Source: Dendrocalamus latiflorus (Eukaryota > Streptophyta > Magnoliopsida > Poales > Poaceae). Taken from it: a DNA stretch of 64,000 bases. Positions 34,801-43,155 of the stretch are shown piece by piece. A program made the translations under genes and the position numbers. A model generated the notes under the pieces. It did no database searches. It was not told where the DNA came from and saw only the letters and a program-made list of their open reading frames with translations. How positions within the stretch are numbered: the stretch's first letter is position 1; the number at the start of each line of letters is the position of its first letter. The stretch is from contig CM029612.1 in NCBI GenBank assembly GCA_017311315.1, forward strand, positions 17,863,125 to 17,927,124, read 5' to 3'.

Positions 34801-37131
34801 TCTTTTGCGGCTTGCTGTATTCCGAAATGATTCTATTAGAAAAAGAGCTGTTGTCGGGTTGCAGATTCTTGTTAGGGTAAGCTGCTCGGTGAATTTCAGT
34901 TTTATACAATTATGAATTGAATGATCCTGATACAGATATTCTTTTGCTTCTAGAACTCATTCAACTATTTCAAGAACACCACAAGGTTGAGGGTCATGTT
35001 GACTATTACTTTGTCAGAATTGATGTCTGATGTGCAAGTAACTCAGATGAAATCTGATGGCTCTCTTGAAGAAAGTGGTGAAGCTCGGCGTCTTCGGAAA
35101 TCACTAGAGGAAATGGCTGATGTACGGAGTAAGGATCTGTTGAAAGATTGTGGCCTCCCTGTTACTGCACTGGAGGCGGCTCCTGAAGGTCCCACGAATA
35201 ACAGGTGGTCCTGGGTAGAGGTTAAACATCTGTCTAAATGTCTAGTCCAGGCCCTTGATGCTGGTCTTGAACACGCCCTCTTGGTAAGCAAGTTTTGCGA
35301 ATGAATCCTACTGTGCCATCCATATGTGAAAGTGTCATTACATACATTGTGAATGGGATTAGCAATCTGATAGGAAATTTATCTTTTGGTTATGTCATCT
35401 GCACACTTGAGACACCAAATATGTGGATCTACATTTTAGCTGTGCCACTTTTCTCGATTTGAATTTTCTTGAATAAGCACTGAGTACTGAACCTGTAAAT
35501 TCCTATGTTCTTTTTAGGGTTCTGTAATGACTCTGGACAGGTGTGCGGCTGCTGAGGGTTTCTATAAACTAGCAATGGCCTATGCGCCTGTTCCAGATCT
35601 TCACATTATGTGGTTACTGCATCTATGTGACGCACACCAGGAGATGCAATCATGGGCTGAAGCTGCGCAATGTGCAGTTGCTGTAGCTGGTGTGATCATG
35701 CAGGTTGTAATTTTTGCTCCAGTTCTTTTATCCCAGCAATCCTGCAATTCATGTATGGAGTTTTCTGACCTTCGGACCTTTCTTGTAGGCACTTGTTGGA
35801 AGGAACGATGCTGTGTGGAGCAGGGAGCATATTGCTTCCCTGCGTAAGATTTGCCCTATTGTGAGCACTGATGTGAGCACAGAAGCATCTGCAGCAGAAG
35901 TTGAGGGATATGGTGCATCCAAGCTTACCGTGGATTCAGCTGTCAAGTATCTTCAACTTGCGAACAAACTCTTCGAACAAGCTGAACTCTACCACTTTTG
36001 TGCTAGCATTCAGGAACTCATCATTCCTGTGTACAAAAGCAGAAGGGTTTATGGGCAGCTGGCTAAATGTCATACATCACTTACGAACATCTATGAGTCA
36101 ATTCTTGAACAGGAGGCTAGTCCTATTCCATTTATTGATGCCACCTACTACAGAGTCGGATTTTATGGGGAGCGGTTTGGCAAACTCAATAAAAAGGAGT
36201 ATGTGTTTAGAGAGCCACGGGATGTTCGTCTCGGTGACATTATGGAGAAGCTTAGTCATATCTATGAGGCTAAGATGGATGGAAATGACACTTTACACAT
36301 CATTCCAGACTCGAGACAAGTCAATGCTGATGAGCTGCAACCTGGTGTCTGCTATCTACAGATAACTGCTGTTGATCCTGTAATGGAGGATGAGGACTTG
36401 GGGAGTAGAAGGGAAAGGATATTTTCTTTATCTACTGGTACTGTTCATGCACGTGTGTTTGACCGTTTTCTTTATGATACGCCATTCACAAAGAATGGAA
36501 AAACACAAGGTGGCCTGGAAGACCAGTGGAAGAGGCGCACAGTGCTCCAGACAGAGGGTTCCTTTCCTGCTTTGGTGAATCGCCTGCTAGTGATCAAATC
36601 CGAATCTCTGGAGTTTTCTCCTGTCGAGAATGCGATTGGAATGATTGAAACAAGGACAGCTGCATTGAGAAATGAACTAGAAGAACCACGGAGTTCTGAA
36701 GGTGATCAACTACCAAGGCTTCAAAGCCTGCAAAGGATACTCCAAGGAAGTGTGGCTGTTCAGGTAAGGCTGTAAGCCTGTAACTCCTGCAGAAGATGAA
36801 ACATTTTTATCACTACTGCTTGCTCCTCAATTTTCTTTGTTTTGCTTTTTTTTTTAAAAAAAATGTTGTGATGCAGGTCAACAGTGGTGTATTAAGTGTG
36901 TGTACTGCATTCTTATCCGGTGAGCCTGCAACCAGGCTCCGATCGCAAGAACTGCAGCAGCTCATAGCTGCATTGCTTGAATTCATGGCTGTCTGCAAGC
37001 GTGCAATCCGTGTGCATTTTAGATTGATAGGTGAAGAAGACCAGGAATTCCACACGCAACTTGTCAATGGGTTTCAGTCACTTACTGCCGAGCTTTCTCA
37101 CTATATTCCTGCTATACTTTCGGAGCTATGA
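6730..37131 (+). CDS. SPK1: SPIKE1, DOCK-family Rho/ROP guanine nucleotide exchange factor (30 coding exons)
   Basis: SPIKE1 is the single plant DOCK-type GEF. Its DHR2 domain loads GTP on ROP/Rac GTPases at ER exit sites and the plasma membrane, driving WAVE/ARP2/3 actin signalling and cell shape. In rice, OsSPK1 links the NLR Pit to OsRac1. Here 30 exons with GT-AG borders and consistent phases sum to 5,520 nt, or 1,839 residues, against about 1,830 in Arabidopsis. Landmarks are an N-terminal QWPHLNELVQCY block (exon 2), LPAYEPAFDWENER (exon 4), a DHR1/C2-like region (about residues 454-611, exons 10-13), an armadillo-like middle, and the DHR2 catalytic region (about 1369-1839, exons 28-30; FIDATYYRVGFYG, GGLEDQWKRRTVLQTEG), ending LSHYIPAILSEL. 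No stops or frameshifts were found despite about 16 kb of intronic retroelements. The one uncertain boundary is the exon 9 donor (15172 or 15205, both in phase). Confidence 0.95.
8972..9660 (+). pseudogene. copia gag remnant (UBN2-type, with CCHC knuckle)
   Basis: ORF 8972-9259 has the gag signature STRQIWEYLRERYQKSSDAQ and ends at TGA in DDFF*AL, which looks like CGA changed to TGA. The frame resumes with LCQLDELASPL. A CNYCKNFGHDC zinc-knuckle remnant occurs near 9615-9650. It would have packaged the element RNA. It is broken and non-functional. Confidence 0.75.
9840..13270 (+). pseudogene. copia pol remnant (protease, integrase, RT, RNase H)
   Basis: Readable fragments are protease-like WVLDSGGSFHD (about 9847), integrase fragments (about 10680-11060), RT with CKWVYKIKTRSDGTIEHYKA (about 11877) and the catalytic LLLYMDDMLI (about 12310), and the RNase H/C-terminal region (about 12900-13270). 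Frames shift repeatedly. The codon after SLK in the RT motif is TAG at 12195-12197, where CAG is expected. Confidence 0.8.
10438..10669. mobile_element. MITE inside the intron-3 copia element
   Basis: A 232-bp insertion begins GAGTTCTTTTCGACTT and ends CAACTCAAAAGAACCCACC. The ends are imperfect inverted repeats (GGTTCTTTTGAGTTG on the complement). It interrupts the copia integrase region and resembles the MITEs at 3301-4576. It is younger than the copia copy that holds it. Confidence 0.65.
13627..15877 (+). other. SPK1: SPK1 exons 4-12 (residues 126-588)
   Basis: Exons are 13627-13739, 13856-13911, 14029-14126, 14298-14435, 14503-14817, 14909-15172 (or to 15205), 15298-15465, 15552-15743 and 15834-15877. 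They include FDWENERSLIFGQR, SVCLLIQLEKAATEEGG, KLQVWSRIMPYRESFAWA and the start of DHR1 (FHCLYVYPLTVSLSRKRN, then HHLLFTFFHVDLQ). Each join keeps the frame, including the split codons between exons 4/5, 5/6 and 12/13. Confidence 0.92.
16731..18405 (+). pseudogene. copia gag, split by a GC-rich insertion
   Basis: Gag starts at ATG 16731 and reads to HPNFHKWAPC (about 16892). It resumes near 17530 with FFKSLVGKFGLRGHIDG and continues to 18405 with the UBN2 signature (SARQLWVAIEGLFLANKE, DYCQRMKTVADALRDVGH). The tail is a Gly/Asn/Gln-rich linker and no clear zinc knuckle is seen. A frameshift separates it from pol at about 18400-18450. Confidence 0.8.
16895..17520. mobile_element. GC-rich insertion with GGCGTCGCCTAGGCG ends inside gag
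   Basis: About 620 bp break the gag reading frame between HKWAP and FFKS. Both ends carry clusters of GGCGTCGCCTAGGCG and GGCGTCCAGGCGC. The same gag codons (GGCGCC) flank it on each side. The interior is extremely GC-rich, with runs of GGAGGCGG and GAGAGACG type and no transposase. It may be a non-autonomous DNA transposon. Exact ends and target duplication could not be set. Confidence 0.5.
18451..21780 (+). pseudogene. copia pol (protease-integrase-RT-RNase H), nearly complete
   Basis: ORF 18451-20775 carries protease WVLDTGATSHMS (about 18560), the GAG-pre-integrase HHRLGHPA and CHACQLGKH zinc motif (about 18960-19080), the integrase core (LDDFSHFCW, QADNGTEF, TSPQNGKAERMI) and the RT N-terminal half (FSQQPGVDYDETFS, HQLDVKNAFLHGDL). 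A TAG at 20773-20775 sits where CAG is expected in GLK-Q-APRAW. RT continues with LLLYVDDIIL (about 20895). About 25 codons are missing near 21190. RNase H (AYSDADWAGCPDSR, RSSAEAEYRA) is interrupted by another TAG at about 21503 and ends near 21760. Confidence 0.88.
22142..23555 (+). other. SPK1: SPK1 exons 13-16 (residues 588-714)
   Basis: Exons are 22142-22211, 22322-22483, 23266-23373 and 23518-23555. They encode LRELVPHYLQESGK, MDYLEDGKTVFRLRLRLCSS, FLQPILNMLLHLIGDGGETL and AAFRAMVNILTR. Exon 13 follows the 6.3 kb intron 12, which holds the second copia element. Exon 16 precedes intron 16, which holds a small LTR element. Confidence 0.92.
24034..25762 (+). mobile_element. Small non-autonomous LTR element (family S) in SPK1 intron 16
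   Basis: LTRs of 141 bp (24034-24174 and 25622-25762) begin TGTTAAGGATATAAGG (5' copy) and end CATCTAACA. They are flanked by a perfect 5-bp target duplication, ATATG. A PBS-like TATCAGAGCC lies at 24186-24195 and a polypurine GAGGGGGGA just before the 3' LTR, so it is + strand. The 1.45 kb interior has no gag or pol domain. The segment 25162-25356 resembles 32581-32778 of the intron-24 copy on the other strand (VVSIFQ or VASIFQ, FFC, DCFAS). It is TRIM/LARD-like and depends on proteins from other elements. Confidence 0.88.
25816..29288 (+). other. SPK1: SPK1 exons 17-24 (residues 714-1084)
   Basis: Exons are 25816-25960, 26545-26671, 26786-26979, 27296-27426, 27821-27896, 28037-28147, 28285-28467 and 29145-29288. 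They encode the middle helical-repeat region (VYPGLSTVWGSLARSK, FRCIMQLFDCLLTEVHERCK, DHDLFVEMPGRDPSDR, LDEMPVFYNLNAVEKREVL, SPKYSDRLSPSVN). This exon block is flanked by the two oppositely oriented copies of the same small LTR element. Confidence 0.92.
29640..29940 (-). other. Unplaced intron-24 segment with an atypical 73-codon frame
   Basis: The - strand frame 29920-29702 reads from MKSIRQKTMAKVK and is rich in His, Tyr and Arg (for example RPYHHDYYNQRADN). Composition differs from the AT-rich intron and from the transposons next to it. I do not recognise the product. It could be chance, a small organellar or bacterial-like insertion, or an old transposon piece. Confidence 0.2.
30136..32041 (-). 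mobile_element. Very young small LTR element in SPK1 intron 24
   Basis: Two 329-bp LTRs (30136-30464 and 31713-32041) are identical by eye and flanked by the perfect target duplication CACTA (30131-30135 and 32042-32046). The PBS complement (GCTCTGATACCA, about 31698-31709) abuts the right LTR, so the element reads on the - strand. The 1.25 kb interior is extremely GC-rich. One - strand frame starting at 31667 (MANGWSDAIALCKEIREQL) looks like a short charged coiled coil, and there are no pol domains. A T/G homopolymer patch lies at 30632-30730. It is a non-autonomous element inserted recently. Confidence 0.92.
31300..31667 (-). CDS. Possible short coiled-coil protein of the young LTR element
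   Basis: The frame opens at ATG 31667 on the - strand, 46 bp inside the 5' LTR boundary. It reads a helix-prone charged segment (KEIREQLKEIKESNANAMKK, about residues 11-30) and then low-complexity Pro/Ser/Arg sequence for up to about 300 codons. Only the first 40-50 residues look like real protein. The rest may only be an open frame in GC-rich DNA. It could be a remnant gag N-terminus or an artefact. The start is chosen because it is the first ATG after the PBS. Confidence 0.3.
32168..34096 (-). mobile_element. Small non-autonomous LTR element (family S), inverted copy in SPK1 intron 24
   Basis: LTRs at 32168-32303 and 33968-34096 begin TGTTAGATCTAT and end CCTTAACA, with the target duplication ACATT on both sides (32163-32167 and 34097-34101). 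The PBS complement GGCTCTGATATCA at 33955-33967 and the polypurine complement CTCCCCTCAAATGC at 32304-32317 show it is - strand. Internal segments match the intron-16 element in opposite orientation. No pol proteins are encoded. The LTRs differ in length (136 and 129 bp), so it is older than the element at 30136. Confidence 0.88.
34286..37131 (+). other. SPK1: SPK1 exons 25-30 (residues 1085-1839), including DHR2
   Basis: Exons are 34286-34459, 34529-34876, 34954-35283, 35518-35703, 35789-36763 and 36877-37131 (stop TGA at 37129). Exons 28-30 form the DHR2/DOCKER catalytic region, with LHIMWLLHLCDAHQEMQSWA, YGASKLTVDSAVKYLQLANK, EPRDVRLGDIMEKL and CKRAIRVHFRLIGEEDQEFH. This part is almost identical to the family across flowering plants and is the strongest evidence for the gene name. 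Confidence 0.95.
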
Positions 37132-37440
37132 CTGTACTGTAGCAAGCTGGCAATTAAGTAGCATGTGAATGGTTGTTCATTCTTTCAGTTGGGGCTCCCC
37201 TCCAAATGTCCATATTTCCATTAGCTTGGTTGTATAGTTGTGGAAAACTAACTAGTCTTGCAATTCTGTTTGTTTGCAATACTGTGTCACGATTTTGGTG
37301 TAAAGTATGTGTAATCCTTAGTGTGATGTATCTGTATCACCGGTGTTGTTTGTTTACAGTTTGCTGACAATAGTAGCAAGCTAGCAAGTATTAACTCTTC
37401 GAGCAGGCATTTTGTATCATTTGGAGTGATATATAGTGCC
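37132..37440 (+). other. SPK1: SPK1 3' UTR (approximate)
   Basis: The sequence after the stop codon is T-rich plant 3' UTR-like sequence without coding potential. No canonical AATAAA is obvious, so the poly(A) position is a guess. Confidence 0.4.
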
Positions 37441-38036
37441 TTCCGGTTCTGAATTGCCTTTTTTACCCTCCCTATTTTTGATTTTTGCTAATTAGCCGCT
37501 GACGATCACGTTTCTTCAGGATTTATTCTAAGATGGAACAATTAAATAACATGAGCTATTGAAATTGTTCATTTGGATAAATGTATTTTTGGTTGCATAA
37601 CTTGGATCCACGTATTTTGTAAACTGTTCACTAGTGTCTCATTATAACTCCGCCTAAATTGTTAAGACGGTCCACGGCTCGGACAGGCAGGACAGTATAC
37701 TCTAGATGTTTTTGCCTAATGTGGTGAATTCATCATCTTATTCTACACTGCGACATGAATGTTATTGCTTACAGGATATATAGGTTGCCAGGTCATACGG
37801 CAAAAATCTTTTCTGGGAAGTATCAATGATAGCTCGGCTCGTTCATGCATAAGTGTGCGACAATGGGGGCATGTATGCTATGCATAATACCAGACTGTCA
37901 GCTCACTGTCTGTAAAGTCCAATAATGACCTTCATTACTGCATTTAGGTGAGGCTCGGCAACATGAGCACAGGTCAGCTACATGAGGAAGCTGAAGGTTG
38001 TTTTGGCCATTGCTGGAGCCAGCTAACTAGATTATT
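37441..38036. other. Intergenic sequence, nothing recognised
   Basis: AT-rich spacer between the SPK1 3' end and the - strand copia element. No ORF with family resemblance, no clear repeat and no RNA gene was seen. Confidence 0.5.
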
Positions 38037-38316
38037 TGTCAGATTTCCCAAAACATTCACCGACAAAACACACGGGAACTAATATTTGGAATTCACTGAT
38101 AAAATGTGCTAACAAAACAAACTACCGCCTCACCGTCTACTGGAGAGTTCCTTCACTTAATACTATTAGGCATAACTAACAAATAACAGAGTAGAGCGCT
38201 TCTCATGCCATACCTCTGAGTGATGGCGCAAGACTCGGGCCCATACTTGACCTAAGACAAATAAACAGATTAGGCACAAGTTTATTTCCTAACAAACCTC
38301 CCCCAAAACCTTGTGC

Positions 38317-40815
38317 CTATGCTATAGAGATCATTCCAATTTGTTGGCGCAGTTCCTGAAATGTAGCTCGTGGGAGCGCTTTCGTTAGGAGATCTGCAAG
38401 TTGCCCTTTAGTGCCGATAAACTCAGGCCTGATTTCCCCATGCTCTACAGACTCACGGATGAAATGAAATCTGGTATGAATGTGCTTGCTTCTGTCATGG
38501 AAGACCGGATTTTTTATGAGAGCCAAGGCAGATTTATTGTCCATCTTGAGACCAACAACTTCAGGTGCAGAATTCTTGAGATCGCCGAGCAACCGGGCAA
38601 GCCAAATGCCCTAACACGCCGCCGTGGCTGCTGCGATATATTCTGCTTCATAGGATGAGAGAGCTACTATCCTTTGCTTCTGAGACTGCCAGCTAACCAA
38701 GTTCTTGCCGAGGAAAAACAACACACCTGTAGTACTCATGCGTGTATCAACGTCTCCGGCTAGATCACTGTCGCTATATCCATGCAGTCCTCCAATCTCA
38801 TCCCTTCTGTAGACGCAGCCGAAATGAATTGTCCCTGCCACGTACCGAATGATGCGCTTTACTGCTGCGAGGTGCTCTGTTGTAGGTCTCTCCATAAAAC
38901 GGCTTACATAACCAACCGAGAAAGCAAGATCTGGCCTAGTGTTTACCAGATAGTGCAAACTCCCCAACAAACTCCTGTACTCGGTGGCGTCTGTAGCAGG
39001 TGCTGAACTGTTCTTGTTGAGCTTGAATCTGGGCTCCATGGGTGTCGCACATGAGTTGCAACCCACAAGCCCCACCTTCTCCACAATCCGTGATGCATAC
39101 GCCGCCTGATTGAGAGTGATCACACCTCTGTCTTGATGGACCTTGATCCCCAAGTAGAAGCTCAATAAACCGAGATCAGTCATCTTGAATTTTGCTTTCA
39201 TTTCTTCCTTGAACTTCTCAATCACTCTGCTGTCACCTCCCACAATGACCAAATCGTCGACGTAAACTCCTACTAGGAGCCGCACATCACCATTCCCACG
39301 CGCATACAGCCCGTGCTCCAGTGGACTCTGCTTGAATCCAAGGCTCTTGAGAGTGTGATCCAGCTTAATGTTATACGCTCTTAGCACCTGACGAAGTCCG
39401 TACAGTGCTTTGTCAAGCCTGTACACCTTATCTTCTTATCCATCGATGATGAATCCGGGAGGCTGAACAACGTACACCTCCTCGACAAGCTCCCCATTCA
39501 AGAAGGCGGATTTTACGTCCATGTGATGCACCATCCATCCTTCTTGTGCAGCAAGGGCGAACAAAAGACGAACAGAATCGAGGCGTGCAACTGGTGCAAA
39601 CACCTCGTCAAAATCCACCCCAGCCTTTTGCACATACCCCTTCGCAACCAGCCACGCCTTATGCTTCACGATCATGCCGTGAGGATCCTTCTTTAACTTG
39701 TACACCCATTTAAGACCTATTGGGCGATGTCCAACCGGCAGATCGACAAGCCTACAGGTTTTGTTCTCCTCAATCGACAAAATCTCTTCCAGCATGGCCT
39801 TGTGCCATGCCTCTTCCTGCTCGGACTGCACAAAAGTTGCAGGCTCTTCCTCGCTCACCAGCAGAAGCTCCTCCTACACCTCCCGATCAGCTAGTCCCAG
39901 TGGTATTGATGGACCCAATAGATTGTCGATGCTGCGAAAATGGAGTGGAGCACCTTCATGGTAGGCATCAAGGTTCTCCTCAGCCGCAAGGGAAGGAGAC
40001 ACGAACTCCACCAGCGGCGTGCTGGCTGATGGCGCGCTTGTGCATGGTGTCGAACTTGAGGCTTGTATGCTCGGGCTTGATGAAGATGCATGCGGTGAGG
40101 TTGGTGCAGCTTGTTCCTCCGAGTCCAACCGGATCGTGGTGACCACACCCGGTTGGCTAACGGGAATGTACTCGATGACGAAATCGATGTCGACGTCCGT
40201 GGCTTGATCACCATCCCACCTCCACTGGGCCTCCTCGTCGAAGACAATATCCCAGGAGATGTGGACGCGTCGGGAGTCTGGATCGTAGGCGCGATACGCC
40301 TTTGACCCCGGCTCGTAGCCCACGAAGATCATCGGCTTGCTCCTGTCATCGAGCTTCTTGACATTTGGCGTGGTGACCTTAACGTGCGCCACACACCCAA
40401 ACGTCCGGAGGTGGTGCAGGGCTGGTGGGCACCCATTCCAGAGCTCATACGGGGTCTTGCCGCCCACGCTCTTGGACGTTGATCTGTTGAGGATGTACAC
40501 CGCTGCATTGACTGCCTCCCCCCAAAACATACCTGGCAAGCCTTTCGCCTTAAACATGCTTCGCGCCGTCCCGACAACAGATTGGTTCCTGCGTTCAACA
40601 ACGCCGTTCTGCTGTGGGGAGTACGGGGCCGTGAGTTCGCGGCGCACACCCAACTTGGCGCAGTACTCGCGAAGGCTTGCAGCGGTGAACTCTCCCCCCC
40701 AGTCCGTGCGCAGCGCACGGAGCGTCTTCCCGCTCTTCCTCTCAGCCGCTGCTTGGATGCGCTGAATGGCGATTGATGCGGTGCCCTTGGTGGGAAGCAG
40801 AGCGACCACATAAAA
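38317..40815 (-). pseudogene. copia integrase core, reverse transcriptase and RNase H
   Basis: The - strand frame continues from the frameshift with LRTDWGGEF and SPQQNGVVERRNQ (integrase). The RT has LKWVYKLKKDPHG, HHMDVKSAFLNGEL, ALYGLRQ and VYVDDLVIVGG. The RNase H has YSDSDLAGDVDTR and SSYEAEYIAAATAAC, then DLLTKALPRATF. Three stops lie in this one frame, at about 39871 (TAG), 39433 (TAA) and 38608 (TAG). Each fits a C-to-T change of a Gln codon. Confidence 0.88.
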
Positions 40816-42767
40816 CGGCTGTAGTCGTCGACGAGGAGGAGGAAGTACTGATTCCCGCTGGGCGTTGGTGGCGAAATTGGACCACAGAGGTCGCCATGCA
40901 GGAGCTCGAGTGGCTCGGAGGCGCAAAACAACGCGCGCTGCGGGAAGGGTGCGCGGCGATGCTTGCCGACGAGGCAAGCCTCGCACACCTGGTCAACCTG
41001 CTTCACCTCCGGCAGCCCGCGGACCAAGCCTTCTCTCCCCATCTTGCGTAGCCCGGCAAAGTTGATGTGCCCGAAACGAGCGTGCCACCGCCACGCTTCC
41101 TCGCATCCACGCATCGTCATGCAGACCGGGCGTGCTATGTTGACGTCGAGCACGTAGAGGCAGCCGAGGCTGCGGTGTATCTTCGCAAGCAGACGCCGCT
41201 GCTCATCCCGGATACGCATCACCCCGTCCTCGATCCTGACTTGGTAGCCGCTCTCATCCAACTGCCCGACGCTTATGATATTGGCGGTGAGGTGCGGGAT
41301 AAAGTAGGTGTTCGGCAGGGTGCGATGTTCCCCGTTCTTGCAGGCGAACAGCACCGTTCCAACTCCTTCGATCTGCACTACGGAGCCATCACCGAAGCGC
41401 ACCATCCCGGTGATGCCTGACTCGAGGTCGGAGAACGCCGCCCTGGACCCGGTCATATGATTTGTAGCCCCGGTGTCCAGGATCCAACGTCTTGAATCAC
41501 GGTCCACGACGTCATCTAGCGCCGCGAACACCTTCTGCTCATCCAGCTCAACAGCAGCGTGGATTAGTCGCAACGACACCGGTGCGGGTACTGCTCCCAT
41601 GGCCGCCGCTGGTACTTGCGTCGCTGGGACCGTCGGGTCTTGATTTGAGACCACCGGGACTTGCTTTGCTGCGGCGCTTCTTGAATCACCGCTGCTCTCT
41701 TCCGATGGGGAATGAAGTTTGGTAGGTGAGAGTGTGTCAGTGGAGAAACCGGAGATACATCCCCCCTGGAGTAGTAACAACGTGGGCTCCTCAGCTTGGG
41801 CCACACTGACTTGACCCTCACGTTTGGACTTGCTCCTGCAGTCCCTAGCCCAGTGTCCATATTTCCCACAGGAGCGGCACTTATCACTGCGGCTCGCCCC
41901 AGCTTCTGAGTTCACTTGGCCGCCACCGCCGTGGCTTCGGCCTTGAGCGCCGCGATGTCTTCCACGGCCGCTGGATCCGCTTCCGCCATGTTTCGCCTCC
42001 TGCTCCTTCTTCTTGTATCGCTCAAGCCACTCTTCCTCGGTTAGGAAGAGCCTCCCTCCACCGGCAGGGGAAGATGGAACCAAGGACTGCTGTGCGTCCT
42101 CAACCACCTTCAGCCTCCCAGTAAGCTCCTCCAGCGACAGTGTGGAGGTGTCGAGCAAGGTTTCAATGGAGATGACAAGTTGGGAGAACCTGGGCCGTGC
42201 GGTGCGTAGAAATTTCTCGACGATCTTGGTGTTGGGCTCTGGGTCGCCAAGGGTAGCAAGCTGATTCACCACACCGGTGAGACGCATGGAGAAATCCTCC
42301 ACCGACTCGCCGTCGCGGAAGGCGATGGCTTCATACTCGGTGCGCAGCTTCTGCGCACTAGCCTTGCGGATGCGCTCATCTCCAATTCGCATGGTCTTGA
42401 TGCTCTCCCAAGCCTCCTTGGCCAACGCCTTGGTTGCCAGTGCGGAGATCATCTCGGGAGGGACGGCGCTGCAGATGGCGTCCAACGCCATCCGGTCTTC
42501 ATGGAACTCGACATTGCCTGGGTCGATGGCATTCCAGAGGCAGCGCGCTTGGAGTTTGATCTTCATCAACAAAGACCAATCGTTGTAGTTTGTCTTGGAC
42601 AGCAGTGGGTAGTTCGCCGAGCCTCCCGCCTCCTTGACCACGCGGTGTATAACCAGCCCGCGGTCGCTCCCGCCGCTACCACTAGTGCGGCTGCCGGAGC
42701 CTCCAGGAGTTCGCCCAGGCGGTGACAAGGACCGCCGGTGCGGCGAGTGCGTGCGACCTCGAGGCAT
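40815..42767 (-). pseudogene. copia gag, protease and integrase N-terminus
   Basis: The start chosen is ATG 42767, shortly after the PBS. Gag has the copia core (NYPLLSKTNYNDWSLLMKIK) and a CCHC knuckle, CRSCGKYGHWARDC (about 41840-41880). Protease reads WILDTGATNHMTG (about 41455-41495). The GAG-pre-integrase and zinc part has WHARFGHINFAGL and CEACLVGKH (about 40970-41090). The integrase core starts LLVDDYSRFMW (about 40830), after which a frameshift moves the reading to another frame near 40815. Confidence 0.88.
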
Positions 42768-43155
42768 GGAGATGCTCACAGGTACGCAAACTCGTGCTCT
42801 GATACCAATTGTCAGATTTCCCAGAACATTCACCAACAAACACACACGGGAACTAATATTTGGAATTCACTGATAAAATGTGCTAACAAAACAAACTACC
42901 GCCTCACCGTCTACTAGAGAGTTCCTCCACTTAATACTATTAGGCATAACTAACAAATAACAGAGTAGAGCGCTTCTCACGCCATACCTCTGAGTGATGG
43001 CGCAAGACTCGGGCCCATACTTGACCTAAGACAAATAAACAGATCAGGCACAAGTTTATTTCCTAACATTATTAGAATGGCATATAAATGAAACTGCTTT
43101 ACCGCTTTTCACTTTGGCCTTCTATGTACCAGCCTACCAGGCGCTAAAAGTGTGT

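Larger units (their letters stand above)
38037..43068 (-). mobile_element. Ty1-copia retrotransposon downstream of SPK1
   Basis: LTRs at 38037-38294 (258 bp) and 42810-43068 (259 bp) begin TGTCAGATTTCCC and end TTTCCTAACA. They differ at only a handful of positions and are flanked by the perfect target duplication TTATT. The PBS complement CTCTGATACCAATT at 42796-42809 abuts the right LTR, which sets the - strand. The internal 4.5 kb encodes gag-pol in one long reading frame interrupted by one frameshift and three nonsense codons. It is a relatively young but disabled copy. Confidence 0.93.
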
